Shown here piece after piece: positions 46,414 through 60,457 of a stretch of DNA of 64,000 bases. The position numbers and the translations under genes were made by a program. Position 1 is the first letter of the stretch. Each line of letters starts with the position of its first letter. Below the pieces are notes generated by a model. It saw only the letters and a program-made list of their open reading frames with translations. It ran no database searches and had not been told where the DNA came from. This DNA comes from Harmothoe impar (Eukaryota > Annelida > Polychaeta > Phyllodocida > Polynoidae): contig OX381713.1 of the NCBI GenBank assembly GCA_947462335.1, positions 19,522,381 to 19,586,380 of the forward strand. Direction: 5' to 3'.

Positions 46414-48449
46414 AATATAATGGGCTACATTGATTTCTTATATTCCTATGCTAGTTTGTGCAAGCCTTTATACTGGTGTAATTGTATCATTGATATCAGA
46501 CATGCAAAACATGTATATCTTGGTGTAGGTGCAGAAATCGCATTATATATTGAGATTTTTTGCTGTATGAAAAATACCAAAACTTATATTCAGCTATACC
46601 TGCAAACAATTCTTCCTCTCAGACACTATCAGTGAGTCAGGACCCCAGCTGGTGCAACACGTTACCTTAATTTGAAATAAGATCTAGGATCTCCTGAGCT
46701 TATTCAGTTCACTTTATTGCTGTCGGATATTGCCCCTTAAGAGATGATTGTGTGCGGGGAGCAGTCTCCCATAGCAATGAGTTCTCAGCAATTTCTTAGC
46801 ACCATCTTGGCAAATTGGTGTCTCTCAATGAGCACGTCACATGCTCTTTACTAAAGAGCTAAACCCCCCTTTTCTAAGGTGTTAATTATTGATTTACAGT
46901 TTGGATTTTTCTCAACCAGGGCTCATTATATCTAGCATCATCACTATACTGGGAAATTAGCAGTACCACCATTGTATTGATGATCATAATAGTGGCAGTG
47001 CACAAGATCATGATAGCCCTGACAGGCATGCATTGTGCAAACCAAATGTGTTAAGCTTTGCTGGCAGTCAGAACACTGTTCATAACTGGCCTCCTCACGG
47101 TAGGTTGCACAGCATTAGTCCACTGAGACCCGGCCGACTGCTGATAGTTGCCATCACCACTGTAACTAGGCAGATGATCAACATGTTTTCTGAAAAGTAG
47201 TGCAAAGTACTGGAAAGTAGTTTTTTGTTACCTGGTTTGTGTTGAAGCAAGCCCAAGATGTTTTTAGGGTGACAAATTAGCGAGAATTATTTATATTACA
47301 AAACACACATTCAAAGTCAGGTAAAACAAACCTTTCACCTGATGACCATGAATTATGGACAGATTTTCCAACTCAATAATATAATTGAACTGAGATGGAA
47401 TAGTATCATGAGACTATGACGTCCACATTTCCAGTTTGAACTATACATCAATCAGCAAGAACAGTAATTTTTTTAGGAACCCCAACTCCCCCCATCATAA
47501 GCCTTAGTATACTGGTGAATTTCTAATAGTATAGATTACCCCTTATCTCATTATGGTCATTAGTCTATCCACGGGTTATTGTTCAAGGAAAATGTGTTAT
47601 TTTTTGTCCATCAAATTCCAAAGCAGGTTGAATATAAATGTACATAGACGATTATTCAAAACCAAAGATCAACCAAAAATCCCTGCTTTTGCCCTCCCAG
47701 AAGTTGTAAGAGTGTTGTTTCATAGATGAGATGGATATTCCCATATATTTAATGTATGCGATAATACTCCTGTCAACAATAAACTACCCCAGCCATCACA
47801 GATTTGTTAGCAGGCACAGAGGCCTGCCTGACAGTCAAATTACACCACTTTGCCTGCCCAGGCACAACACAGCAACATGATGGGTTACCATTCCTCTGGC
47901 ACAATGTTAAGGTCCGAGACAACTTACCAAAATGTCTGATGCCACAGACAATTGAGTAGGCAATTGTATTTATGACCTCCTTGCATGTGTGGATCTAGCA
48001 GAGTGTTTTCTGACATCAATCTTTATCCTAGTGTGCAGTACTTTATGTCTACTATACAATATTGTGTTTTATTTTTCATGGAATGGGGAAGCGCCTATGT
48101 TTAAAAAAAGGAGCACTGTATTTTGGCTCTCCATTGAATAACCACCACCAGTATTCCATAATGCTTTTTCTCATCTTTCATCAATAAAGGTAAAACACGA
48201 ACACAGAGGAGCGCTAGTTTTAGTGTGTTGAACATCAGGCACACTTGTGAAAAATGGCTGATGTCAAACTTGTGAAATTGCCCAGTCAACAGACAAAATC
48301 TTGTGGTCCTTTATTTCCACATATATGGGTAAAGGGAGATTCATTCTGTGTCTATTGCCTTTGTCATAACATATTAGGTCACATTTGTCTGCCTACTAGT
48401 ATTTATATATAGATCCTGAGATTTCAAGCCTACTTGTTTACACATTGCC
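46414..48449. other. Post-LINE flank and shared non-coding block
   Basis: 46414-46605 is unit-2-specific. From about 46615 the sequence aligns with unit 1 from 15756. 48346-48440 does not align. An inverted match to 204-275 starts at 48621, just beyond. No gene is seen. Confidence 0.5.
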
Positions 48450-51045
48450 TGTTTGAACCCCCAGGTAATACCAGGTGTACTAAACTCACTCCCAACACAA
48501 AGTGGCTATTATCAGGTTCTTATGTGGAGATCATATTTTTCAAGCTTACAATGATAGGCTTATAAAATACTTTGGCGAGAGCTTTAGAGTTCATCAGTGT
48601 CAGCCACTCACACCATCCCTCTCACACAAACAGTGTTAACTGACTTAGCCCTTTTTAATGTTGACATAAACACAGCAGGCTCAGCTGGTATTGCAATGTG
48701 GACTTAGAGTGGGTGAGGGGCTGACCTCACACTACCGTCAACCAGCACAGTTAATCTCAGCACAGTTTACCTCTAGACAGATATTATAGTTAAAGCAATA
48801 TATTTACAGCTCTTGATACAAAGATTTTTGCCAAAGGAGATTCCAATCAGGGTGTAAATGATGTAATTTGTATCATGTACTCCTCTAAGTGCTATTAAAC
48901 AACACAAGAAGAGCAGCTCTCTGTGAATAAAAATCCACATGCACATAGTCTGCTGTACACCCCAACATATAGCAAGAACCCTGGATAGAGACCTAGATAG
49001 GTGACCATCAAGCCAGGATTCTCCCAGCAGGAGATGTGTCAGGAACCTAGCATGACTTCTATTATTGGAATTTATCCAGTGGCCCCAGTGAAATGAGCTG
49101 CCACATGCCCGCTGTTGGTTGCCATTCCCCTTTGATAAGGCTGTCTCATTTGCAGCACTCAATAGGCAGAGTGCTATGATACTAGACTCACTCATCCTGT
49201 TTTGTGGAATGACCACTCTGTATTTTATGTAGCTATTCTATGGTACATCTGTAAAAGCATCCTACCCTAGTGAGGAAGTTTTACATCATCTCTAATAGCA
49301 CAATGAATAAATAATGATATAGTGTGACCTTTTCCTTTTACCGATACAGGTTGGACCCACATGATATATGGCAGACTGACTTTATCTGCACAAGTAAAGA
49401 AAGCCATATGTAGGTAGGATTTAAGGTGTGGAGTAGGATATAGACAGTCCCATATGAATCCCAAATACAACTATTTCCATCAGTCAGGTTTATGAATAGT
49501 ATAATTATTAGCGGCACATCAGTAGGGTACTTTCTAATTTGGTAGGGCTGTTATTCCCATTGGCTATGCTTATAAGCCTTTGCCATGAGATATTGCAATG
49601 AAAAAAATACAAACAGTTTTCTGAGACATGAATCACATGATTCTTACTACCCAATACCACAGTTGGATGAACTCTGCTACTCAGCATTATCCATCTTGCT
49701 TTATCCCTGACTCCCCTGTTACTGTGTATAAGAGCAGGCTGCCATTGCAATAGATTGGCCTGTTCCTGTCCCGATGGTAATTTTGTGGATATAGCATTAA
49801 CTATTTATCCTCTTCCTGATATTGGACAACAAAACAATTTCTCAGGTCAAAGAAATCATCACACAGATTGATGTTACCTCCACATCAGATGAATAATAGT
49901 GAGGTCTCGATGGTCTGTCCCATAGATCGTTCAGATCTTTCAGATTCTGGCAAGGACAGTTTTATTGAAAAGGGTTAGCAATGTTTCAATATCCAGCCAG
50001 TCTCCAATAGAACTAGTTTGGCTACCAGAATTTCACTTTCATGTTATATATGAGAAGCCATTAAAAAACATTTTCAAGAATTCAATTTAAAGTTCATTTG
50101 ACCAGGTATTCAGGCGTGGTCAAAAACAGATTCTTTTGTTAACCCTTTCCACACGATAGTGCACGATTTGCACATAGATACCTGACCCAGTAGCCAAAAT
50201 CAGGGGGTAAACATGCTATTTTATAAAATGTTGCTGTGTTTGGAAACATTGAGAAGCCATTGTATGTTTGGTACTAAATTCAAGATATTGTCATCCTCTA
50301 TTTGATATGATGTTCTAGATGAGTGTGTTTTCAACGTTCCAAATGGTAACCATGGGAACAAACTAGTTCAAATTTTCCTCTTTTTCTTGTAATTTTGCAG
50401 AAATATGAGGTATGTTTGGCAAGCTGTCGATCAGTAAACATTTATGTTACAGTGACAAGTAATACAGATTATGAAAGGGAATCTCATGGAGAATGTTAAA
50501 AAAAAACACATCAATTTAATCCCTAAAGTGTTAACATCAAAGTTCAAGCCAGAATGGAATTTAATGAAAATTTTGGATTTATGAAAACTTTTTTTCATAT
50601 AAACAAATTGGTTGCCATGGTAACATTCATTAAGAGGATTTTGGATTTTTGCAAGTTTTTCCTATTTTTCATGTCACACTCGTTTGTTTGGTATATAATA
50701 ATGATAGAATACTCTCAATACAATTTCATTAGTGTTTCATCAAACTGCACATTCAACCCAATCAACAATATAGAAGTGAAAGAATAGGTGGTTTTTTTTG
50801 CGTACTCCCAATAGTTTTTATTTTGGGAGCAATACAAACAAAGTATGATTACGCATGATGTTTCCATATTCAAGAATTGTTCCCATTCTTATAGCGTTGC
50901 TTTTACTTTTAAGAGGGGGCACACCTATGTCAGGGAATTTGAAACCATGGACAAAGTATCTTGTAAGAAAGCTTTATACCAGCACACCATCTATTCAAAT
51001 TTAGCTAAAGGTCACAGGTACTGACATTTCAAAGTGTCTACTGTC
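48450..51045. other. Shared non-coding block
   Basis: Homologous to 18755-20818. It is interrupted by the TTAA-bounded segment 50143-50530 and a little unaligned DNA after it. No gene is supported. Confidence 0.5.
50143..50530. mobile_element. Possible TTAA-flanked element
   Basis: 388 bases bounded by TTAA (50139-50142, 50531-50534). The ends are CCCTTTCCACACG and, inverted, CACTTTAGGGATT, so they match only partly. Unit 1 has a single TTAA at the site. No transposase is present. It could be a degenerate piggyBac-like MITE, or coincidence. Confidence 0.35.
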
Positions 51046-54000
51046 CCTGAGCAAGTTTTAAAGACTTGACAGTATTGTATATAAATCTGCTATCCCTTGG
51101 CTGAGGAAAAACAACATATGACTAATGCTTGACTCAAAAGGACAGCCTAAATGGAAAGATTACGGTGAGTTAGTCAATACTAACCAATCCGACAATATTA
51201 ACTAACCCATGCTGGTCTTACAGGGAGTCAAAACATGACTAACTTGGTTAGGCACTATAGTGCCTGAGAGGTTGGTGGTATAGGGAGCCAAAGAATATCA
51301 GTGTAGAAAAACGATACAGTACAATATATGTCTGACAGGGTAGTATTGTGTTTTCAGAGTATTTTTTTAAGTTCATTTTCTAGCAGCGTACCTTATCCGA
51401 ACATATTGCATCAGTGCCCTCACAGTTGTGATTGAAAGCCCAGGAGTATATGAATGTAAAGCATTTAAAATGAAATTAAGGTATGCATGATATTTTATGC
51501 AAATATGGAGACATTGAGGAATATACAGTATAAACCGTCCCATACATCCCAGGGCAATCCTGCTAAGTTAAATAGAAAAGGGACTAAAGGTTTGCTTTAA
51601 TTTGAATAATGTGATACACTAAAAGTATCATCAGACTCAAACTATTTCCTGTTATATTCCTGAATTGGATAATGGATGCAGACAGGGGTAGAGTCTACTC
51701 AAATATTATAAAGTGCAGTCAGTGTCAGGGCCTGGCAGACCTCAGATAATCATTAATAAAAGGCCATAGCACATGTTTGTTTGTTATCTAATGTTCGCAT
51801 GCTCGTTTTCATACACTCATACAAAACTCTCACAAGGTTGTCAGAAATAGATATGTCCTGCCCCTTGTTATGCCTGTCATACCAATGGACACATTTTCAT
51901 ATAACTATGCTGAGCATTGCAGATAAGATCAAGCCAAGACAAGAATTGTCATAATGATTCTAGATTCTTCAGGTACATGTCATTCCCTCCCCTATCCCAG
52001 TATAATCACATTACAGAAATACCAAGGCAATACTATAAATTGGGGTACTAGGTTATGCACGAGTTTTGATAAAACAATGTGTCATGATCTATCCAAGAAG
52101 GTAAACACATAGCTGCCTTCTATATAAGGCTGCTTCCCATACGAGATATACCGGCTGTCTAGGGGGTGTTTTATTGGGTACAAGCTCACTCTGCCTGATC
52201 ACTTCTCTTCCAGGCCAATACTACTTCTGCCTTAACAATAGGAACCTTGCAATGTCAATCCAAGGGAGACAATTTATGGGGAAATTCAATCAGGCAGTTG
52301 TTTGCTTTCTGACTATTTGCATCAGCCTTGTTTGTGATAGGGTAAGTGAATAGCTCTGTCCTCAGTCTATCTAACATACAGAAAGCCCTTTCCTGGATGT
52401 AGGTTTCCCATTCAAATCACACTCTGGGAAATTGAAATGGACATTTTGTTCCATGGTAATGTTTATGTGTACATAGGTTTTAGTATGGATAAGACCATAA
52501 ATTATATGGGTTTACTACCTCAACCCTATGACGGTATGTGTTGATAGGCACCGTGGTGAAGGCTATAGGCTTATAGTATAGCCTGCAATACCCACAGGCA
52601 CTAGCGTTGTGGGTATAGGCTATAAGAGTCTAAAAAGCTTTGGAAAAATGGTACCATTTGCAAGGCTACTTTACTTTGCATTCCCCTGGGTTTAATATGC
52701 AACATACAGACTCATAAATTGATGTGTAACATTTTACAAATGCACACTATAATTGATTCATGAATTCAGTTATGAATGGTGTTCCATTTCTTTACACTGA
52801 ACCACTTTGGTAGAGGCAGTCTTTAAGGAACCAGAGAACCTTCAGTCAATTAGAACCCATCATTGATTTGTCTAGACACAATATGATTACTTATATGTCA
52901 ATTTCAGCTCACCCAATTAAGGCCCTAAGTGGCATGAAGGGTCACTCAAGGTGTCTCTTGATTGGTTGCAGAAATCTACATGATTGGTTGATACAAGGGC
53001 AATCAATAGAAAACTGACCCTTCTGTCCGTAACTCTCAGACAGCCCTTGGCTACATCTGCGAGTTACTGCCGTAACTATAGGCTTAGGGATATTACGAGA
53101 CTACGTGGTTATGCAACCGTTGTGCCCTAGAGGGAAAGAGTAGGGTAGATTCACCCAATGACCTCTGATTTATAGCCAGTTAAAATGACCAAGTGATTTC
53201 ACCCTGAGTCAGACACTAATAACTAAACATTTCCTTTTCTACTTATCAAAATCTAAGCTATATCCTATCATAAAACCAATAGAAGGAGAGTATAAAACAT
53301 GGAGGATTATCTTATGATGCATGAACATGATAATCAAATGATATTTACCTTGTACGATAAGTTATCATGGGCATATCATATAGTCAGTTGGCCTCATTCA
53401 TGATATTAAACTAGTTTTATATCTATTATTATTAACATAATTATGATACTTCCGATGAATCATTCTACCAGCTAGCTTATAGATATGCAGGTGATGAGGC
53501 TGAAAGATAAAACTATCAATAACTCCTTATACCCCAAAGATCATACTGAAAAATATAGTAATGCATATTAAGCTACTTACCTAACCATGCAGTGAACATC
53601 TTCTTCTTAATTACCTTCTTCCCTCAGCCTGCCCCTTCCCCCCCCCCCCCCACTGAAATTACATCTGTTCTCTTCACTTGCTGGTCATGCGGTTTAATAC
53701 CCCAACTCCAGCCCATTCTTGTCTAGTTGTAACCGATTGACAGCAAAAATAATTACAGATTCATATAAATGCTTAGCTGAACTTCGAGTACATGTATACA
53801 CCGCAAGTATGTCTTGTCTCCTTCCCTCATTAGCAAGTAGCCATTCGCTCAGTGTCTGCAGCTAATGACAAACTAACCTGCTTAGAAGAACAATGCAGCC
53901 CATGTGATGTGCTTCCCATCAGATATACATCTGTACACGCAACCATTAACTCTGTCTCGGGAGCCGGAAGGTCTCAGAGCAATTGTGTATCTAAGTAAAA

Positions 54001-54240
54001 ATAAATCATAAAAACATAAGCCTGACAGGTAACAGTATGGTATATAAAGGGCATTGTTTTGAAGTCATTTTCTCTGAGTATCCGAATATGTTGCATTAGT
54101 GCTGTCCCAACAGGGTTGTGTTTGAACGCATGGGAATACGTTTGAAAAAAGAACTTGAAGAATCACAAATGGAAACATCATTGAGACATACCATATCCAT
54201 AGGACACAGTCTAGAAAAGTGCTATATGACAGGAAAAAGT
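51046..54240. other. Partly unit-2-specific non-coding DNA
   Basis: 51046-51537 and 52361-54240 have no unit 1 counterpart, while 51538-52360 aligns with 21429-22250. Two parts of the unit-2-only DNA resemble other places. 51300-51460 is like 54010-54140, and 53800-53880 is like 23430-23500. They reflect older internal duplications. A run of Cs lies at about 53639-53650. No gene is seen. Confidence 0.45.
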
Positions 54241-56466
54241 GACCTATACATTGCAGAGCATTCCATTCCAGTAATGCAAAAGAATAGGGCTTTTCTGATA
54301 TACTGACAAATAATCAGACTAAAGCAATTGCACTCTGTTGGTATCGCTAATGACTTAATGGAATGCTGGATGCACGCAGATACATGGGGTAATTGAATCA
54401 AATAGGATGAGTGCAATCAGTGCAAAGTCTGTGGCAAATTTGACATAAAAGACCTTACCACAGGCCGTTGTGTCATCTAACTTTCAAAGATGGAGTCATT
54501 GATCAATTAATATTACCGATGGCAACTTTTGCTTTTTCTTTCATCTTGAATTGTAAAAAGACAGCGTTCTTAGTCTCTTCCATTAGAGGCATTATTGCTT
54601 GGTCTAGACAATTCCATCTATCTGCACAAGTGTAGATTCTACCTGGGACTACAAGATGTGCATAAACAATGCCTAGCGAAACTCAAGCTTGAGATTTCTT
54701 TTATCAGCTTTGATGAAATTGAGAAACATTATTTCATAATTGGTGTATAGTAGCCATTCACATCTCCAATGTAATCAAACAAGTATCAGGAGCTGCATTC
54801 TGATAGCTTCCTATCCAGAAATTTGATCAAATCAGCCATAAAGTTGAGTGGAATCAATGCTGTAGGTAAGATGAGAACTTGTCCATCAACAAACCGAATA
54901 CTTTTTACATATTCGACTTGAATTGTTATTGTATATAATGAAGTCATACATACCTCTCTCCCAAAAATGTATAATTATTGTGTTGCGATGAGTTGTTTAG
55001 GCGAAAATACGGATGCATAAAGGGAACCTGATTATTTTTTTATTATTGGGCCTTTATATTCTTGTGGAAAGCCTCCAAAGGTTTTTCATTTTCTTCTCAA
55101 TTTTAGAGTCATTGGTAGTCATAAGGATGTGTATTTGGTCTGGCTTCCAAGGTTCATGTCTATAGCTAAGTATCTACTTCTGACCCAGGAGGGTTTAAAA
55201 CCTTTAGAAATCATTCTTTTTCAAAACTTCCCTATACTCCCCAAGCTCATGCCCACTTCAGAGCTTTTTATTGATTTTTCTTTAGCCCTCTCCTTTTATA
55301 TATCGAAGCATTCAGACACAACACCCCCTCCGTTTCAGAAAAAAAGCTATAGCTTGTGTTAGTATGAACACCTTTATTCAACCAACGGTATCTGTAGAAA
55401 CAGGTACTCTGCTTCCTATTGCCTCTACTTAGTGACCAGAATATAAATTGATGCAATTACCAAGATAGAAAGAGACCTGGGAATCAATTGTATCCACCGG
55501 AAAGGGGACTTGCTACCTTCCTTCATCAGTAAGTAGCCATCATCTCAGTGTCTGGCAGAATTGACAAACCTGTGCAGGATAAATGGCATGTGTTCTACTC
55601 TCCACCACAAATATGTGTACTCACAACCAATTAATATGAAGTCTGCTCTTATGTAAAACTACTGCTGGATTTGATGGTGGATATTTGATTCTTTCAGGAA
55701 ATCTTGGCATCACAACAGGCTGATTGGTAACTCTTGACGCTTGACTCTTGAAAATAAGTGTTTGTCCATAGTTGTTGTTGTGTACAATAATAAACTCTAT
55801 GGTTATAGTTACAGTTTTATGTGAATGATAACCTATGTGTCCCGAAAGGACTAGTTAGAACTGACCAGCATAATTATTTTCCTTCTAGTTCCAACAATTG
55901 TTAATAGCAAATTGGTGTGATTGTCAGTTGAAATTCAACATAAAATGCATATTTATGATGTGGACTAACAAGTTAGTACGACTATTGATCAACAGGGGTA
56001 GTACCAGCTCTCCCGCCATTAGAGGATTGTATTCAGTATTTCTATACATCAGATTTTTAAAGGTTGTTTTTTTTTTTACTTTTTATTCTTAGTCATCCGG
56101 AAAGATCAGGATCTATGTGGGCCAAAAGACATCAGTTATAGTGGAATCCATGCACTGGCTATTAATTAAAGAGTCACGTTTGTTGCAAACCTGCCAATCA
56201 TTATTTCACTAAAACAACTTCTAGGGAAAACTATTTTGTACACCCTTGCGAGAATGCTGCTGTATATAGCATCGTGTAGGAAGAATTAGCATGGAAAACA
56301 CGCGATCAGCAGCCACAGGAAATAAATCAACATCTCCACTTGTACCTCTTGACCCCTCCTAGCATGTGCTGAATAATGCTGCTTTCTTCACCAGTATAGC
56401 TATTACCTCTAGCACGGACTTCTAGGAATGTCTATAGCCCCCCCCCCTCCCCCTCATTAAAGGCCA
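54241..56466. other. Shared non-coding block
   Basis: Homologous to 22286-24389. Small indels are frequent, and short frames open in one unit are broken in the other. No gene is supported. Confidence 0.5.
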
Positions 56467-57130
56467 CACTGTAAAAAAAATGTCGTCAAAATAACAGTGA
56501 ATTACCGGCAACTTTAGGGACTTTAGTTACTGTAGTATACATTTAAAAACTTATGGATAAGTCACACTTTGACTTTGTCCTAATCCTATACGCCACACTG
56601 GCGATCTGACTTGCATACTAGCCATGGCCTATACACAAGGTTTTACTCTATAGGATTGATGCAATGCACAGTTTCCAGAGGTGGGGATATATGCATGGTA
56701 GGTTACCGCAAAATAGGTGTATAGATCCATACAGCTACTTTCTTCTGGATATTATCAAGTGATCATGGTATTTTGTCAAACCTATCACAAGATTGAATTG
56801 TTAAATTGCCAAACATATAGATCAATAGAAAATTACCATTATTTCAACATGTATACTCCACTTCAAGGGCTCACACTCTCCAGAAATATCTTTTTACAAA
56901 CCAGGCCACCTATCTATGACAGGACCCACTATATGTAGATCCCTCTGGGATTCGACATTCGAAGATGAATTTACGTTCAATCATTGTAAACCAAACCAGG
57001 TTAGCACATAACAAGGATCCACTGTGCAATGGCTGATATATATGATGTTTCATTGTATTCCAAATAACAGTGAATCAGCATTAAATTTTAGAAAGTAAAT
57101 CTGTCAAAAGTACATATGTTTTTTACAGTG
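56467..57130. mobile_element. TIR element, CACTGTAAAAA family
   Basis: A 664-base insertion, empty in unit 1 near 24390 (GGCCAAAGACC). The ends are CACTGTAAAAAAAATG and, inverted, CACTGTAAAAAACATATG. CA occurs on both sides, so any target duplication is only 2 bases. A 73-codon frame inside has no recognisable domain. The ends match those of the foldback element 12888-13385. Confidence 0.65.
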
Positions 57131-58707
57131 CAAAGACCAAGATGGCACCAATGATTTAGAACTGTCTCATGCATAATTCCCAAGTTTAGCTCTTTTCTAT
57201 TCCTCACACACACACTTAATGAAGTCATTAATCATGACTGCAGTAAATATTGTACATCCATCATTGTCTGACAACTGACAGCACTGTATCTTATACATTT
57301 ATGGAAGAGTATAAAATTATGGAGAGGTGGACAAAATGCTATGATTTTAAAAAGTATCACCTCTAAAATCATGCATCAAATGATCTTCAGAAATGTGTTG
57401 ATACCATTATCTACAAGATCATACTTCATAAACAGTAATCTCATCGTGGATTGGAGCCTAGCCAAACATGTCCAAGTCTATTTTATGTGGGGATGTTGAA
57501 AATCACAATTTAATTTTAAATCTATATGTGTAAATGCAAACCAGTGTATTAGTTGTAAATGATGTATTATCTAGCCATTTAATCAAATAATAAACAACTC
57601 TAGCAGTGGCTGCATGTGGCAACCATGGGTAAGTGACTTATAATTGATGAGGTGCCTAAGTACTGATGAGGTGTCTACTCCTCCATCACCCCCCCCCTCC
57701 CAGCACTAGGAGCTGGGTCCCCTGGTATTAGACCCACTCAGTCTCTGTCCACTCTGTCTGTTTGTCCCACACACCAGCGAGCAGACAGGCTCTAAGAGGA
57801 CTGACCACATTAAGTTAAGCAAAAGTCAGAAGAACTTGTTTTAAGTCAAACCAGTCCTAAACCCCCCATTTTTATATGAATGTATTCTAAACAATGCTTT
57901 TATGTTTGTAGATGAAGTACTAAAGCCACAGAATTTTAACAAACACCCATTTTTTTCTTTAATTTATCTAAAAGCTCAAATAGGATTTCTTGTCATGATA
58001 TGATGGAAGGCATTGCTAATCAACATAGCACTTTGTCCACACATGTACATATAATATTCACCTGTCGATAAACATCTTATATACTATTACAAATCTTCAT
58101 GAAAGAGCTCCTCTTCATCTTCCTGCATAATGTTACTTGCAATAGAGAGCAGTATTATGGTCTCACCTTTGCAAGGGAATGGCGTTTCAAAGAGGTCAAA
58201 TATGAGAGAATCTAAATTGTTTTTTTAAAGGACATATGAATGGACTTGTGACTGGAACGGGATCATTTTGAAAAGCATCCTGTGGTTAAAAGGATGAGGG
58301 AATTACTCACCTTGGGGTATTAGAAAGTTGAGTATTCAGGTATGAAAACTAGTCAATTAAATCAACATCATTAATGGTGTGAGAATACTAGAACTAAGCA
58401 GCGTATCCAATTACCAGCCAATTAATCAAGATATGGAACATAAGAAAGTCTGCTTCACTCAATTAAGCCACATGATGCTGAAGGCGCTATTCTGGGCATG
58501 CATCATCATTTAAAGGCAGCAGTCTCAAATTATTAGGTTAGATCTGAAGGAGAAACACAAAACACAGCAATTAGAAACGGCTGATGCGTTGTTCATGATG
58601 GATTAACCACATTTTGGATAGATCTCTCTAATTTCTAATGGTAATAGACATGTCTGCCACACCACACTATATCAATTCATGGTCTATTCAGGATTTCAAG
58701 AAATAGA
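57131..58707. other. Shared non-coding block
   Basis: Homologous to 24390-25960. It contains a C run near 57690 and no supported gene. Confidence 0.5.
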
Positions 58708-58805
58708 TTAAAGGGGCAATCTCACCACTCACAATTAACCACATAGTAGACTAGAACAGTACTAGAATTGTGAGTGGGATACGGTTGGTGATTATGCCAC
58801 TTTAA
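58708..58805. mobile_element. Short palindromic MITE
   Basis: TTAAAGGGGCAATCTCACCA and CTCACAATT on the left pair with AATTGTGAG, then TGGTGATTATGCCACTTTAA, on the right. This forms a hairpin about 98 bases long with a short loop. It lies in a segment of about 170 bases (58681-58850) that unit 1 lacks. No coding capacity. Confidence 0.5.
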
Positions 58806-60457
58806 ATTCTGTGTTTGGCACATGTAGAAATATCTGTAAGCAGGAACCGACTATCTGCTACTGATACCACACTCTGTCCCCATGTGCCCCATTTACTAAG
58901 TTGTATATTGATTATCCGAAGGCAGTGTAAATGAAATTATGATTCTGCCCCTTTCTACTGTGTTTAAGTGGAGTTGTACACAGATGCATGTACAATTATA
59001 TCTAAGAGTAAAAACTGTGCACAGGAGTTTATGACAAGATTGCTTCTTTTCCCTTATTAATGCCACAAAGGATATTTTATACAAAACCTTAAGTTGATCA
59101 GTTTGTTGACATTTACTACATTAAATCTTTGATTCCCATGCACCGTCTACAGCCTAAACAAGTTTAAGTGAGGAACTTACTATCACATGAGATGAAGTGT
59201 AAAGAATGGATCTGTAGGTCCATTCTCAGAAGGTCAAGATCCGACCATCAATTGTACACGGTCACATCAGCTGTATAAATGACATATATGAAATGTAACA
59301 TGAAGCTGAAAAAAGTTGTAATCATACATTTTTCTGGAATTACCAGAGGTCATTGTCATAATCTTACTTTGTTTTGCTAGCAATATTTTATCAATGACAT
59401 TATTAGCCCAGATATAATCCCACCTGTTGTTCTATTAGCAATAAGGACATGTACATCTAAGATACCATTAGAGGACATGCAATTTGATAATGCATGTATA
59501 TATAGGGTATGCTGTATGTGAATTGGTGAATATGTGTGGGCAGATGTGGACTGCACATAGATCTGCATTCTGAGAAAGATCCTACTATGACATATTTAAA
59601 GTCATTGACCTACAAGTTTGCATTGCCTCATGATAGTGGCAGGATCCCTTCCTGATGGTTATCATAAGATGGTAATAGGTAAAATCGCAATGAACATGTG
59701 AGCAATGGGAGATAATTTCCCACACTGAAATGTGACACCCCTTTACACATTTTACAGATTATGTTGTTTTGAATTTCCCCCCCAAGCTGTTAGAGCTGTT
59801 CCATGTGTCATAGTCATTCCGCTACTCAACCAGTCATCTAATGAAAATAATGCTTTATTTATGAAAGATTTCATAGAATCATGGTGTGTTCCCAAAGCTT
59901 CAGTGCATCTTATCTGGGATTGAAAACCTCTAGACTGATACTTCCATGTAAGGAAATTATTTACAAAATTAATGTTAATCAATAGCTGTGGATTCTAAAT
60001 CTATGTCTATGAGGAAAGGGTCACAGACAAATTGTGGTATTTCATTTTTCTGGCCTTCATTTAGTTCGTAAATGACATATTATTATCTATGTCTAAGAGT
60101 AAAGGTCATAGAAAAAAGTGTACTATTTCCTCTGGCCTTCATTTCTTAGTAAATGGCATGTTCACATTAACTACTAATAAAGTAACAAGTAACAAGTAAA
60201 AACAAAAGTAAGAACCCTTAGATATTTCTATTAATTTGTCAACTCAGTTGTCAGTATTTGCTGACTATTCATCTATATCGAAGATACAAGTCAGCCACAA
60301 TATTATAGTGATGTACATCCTTCTAGAATCATGCTATAGGCCTGATGTCTTGTGGCTAGAACTGTATAATAATTACTCCCACACTGAATCCACTGATTCC
60401 ACTTATCACCTCCCGGGTCTTCTAGTTACTATTTAGGCTGGTGTAGGAGGCATATAG
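58806..60457. other. Shared block with unit-2-only DNA and a local tandem duplication
   Basis: 58850-59620 and 60281-60457 align with unit 1. 59621-60280 is mostly unit-2-specific. In it, about 90 bases are duplicated in tandem (59998-60078 and 60090-60170), with shared CTATGTCTAWGAG and TCTGGCCTTCATTT cores. No gene is supported. Confidence 0.5.

Noticed and set aside
59732..59923. A 63-codon plus-strand frame as a possible exon
   Set aside because: No splice context, domain or conserved partner in unit 1 supports it.
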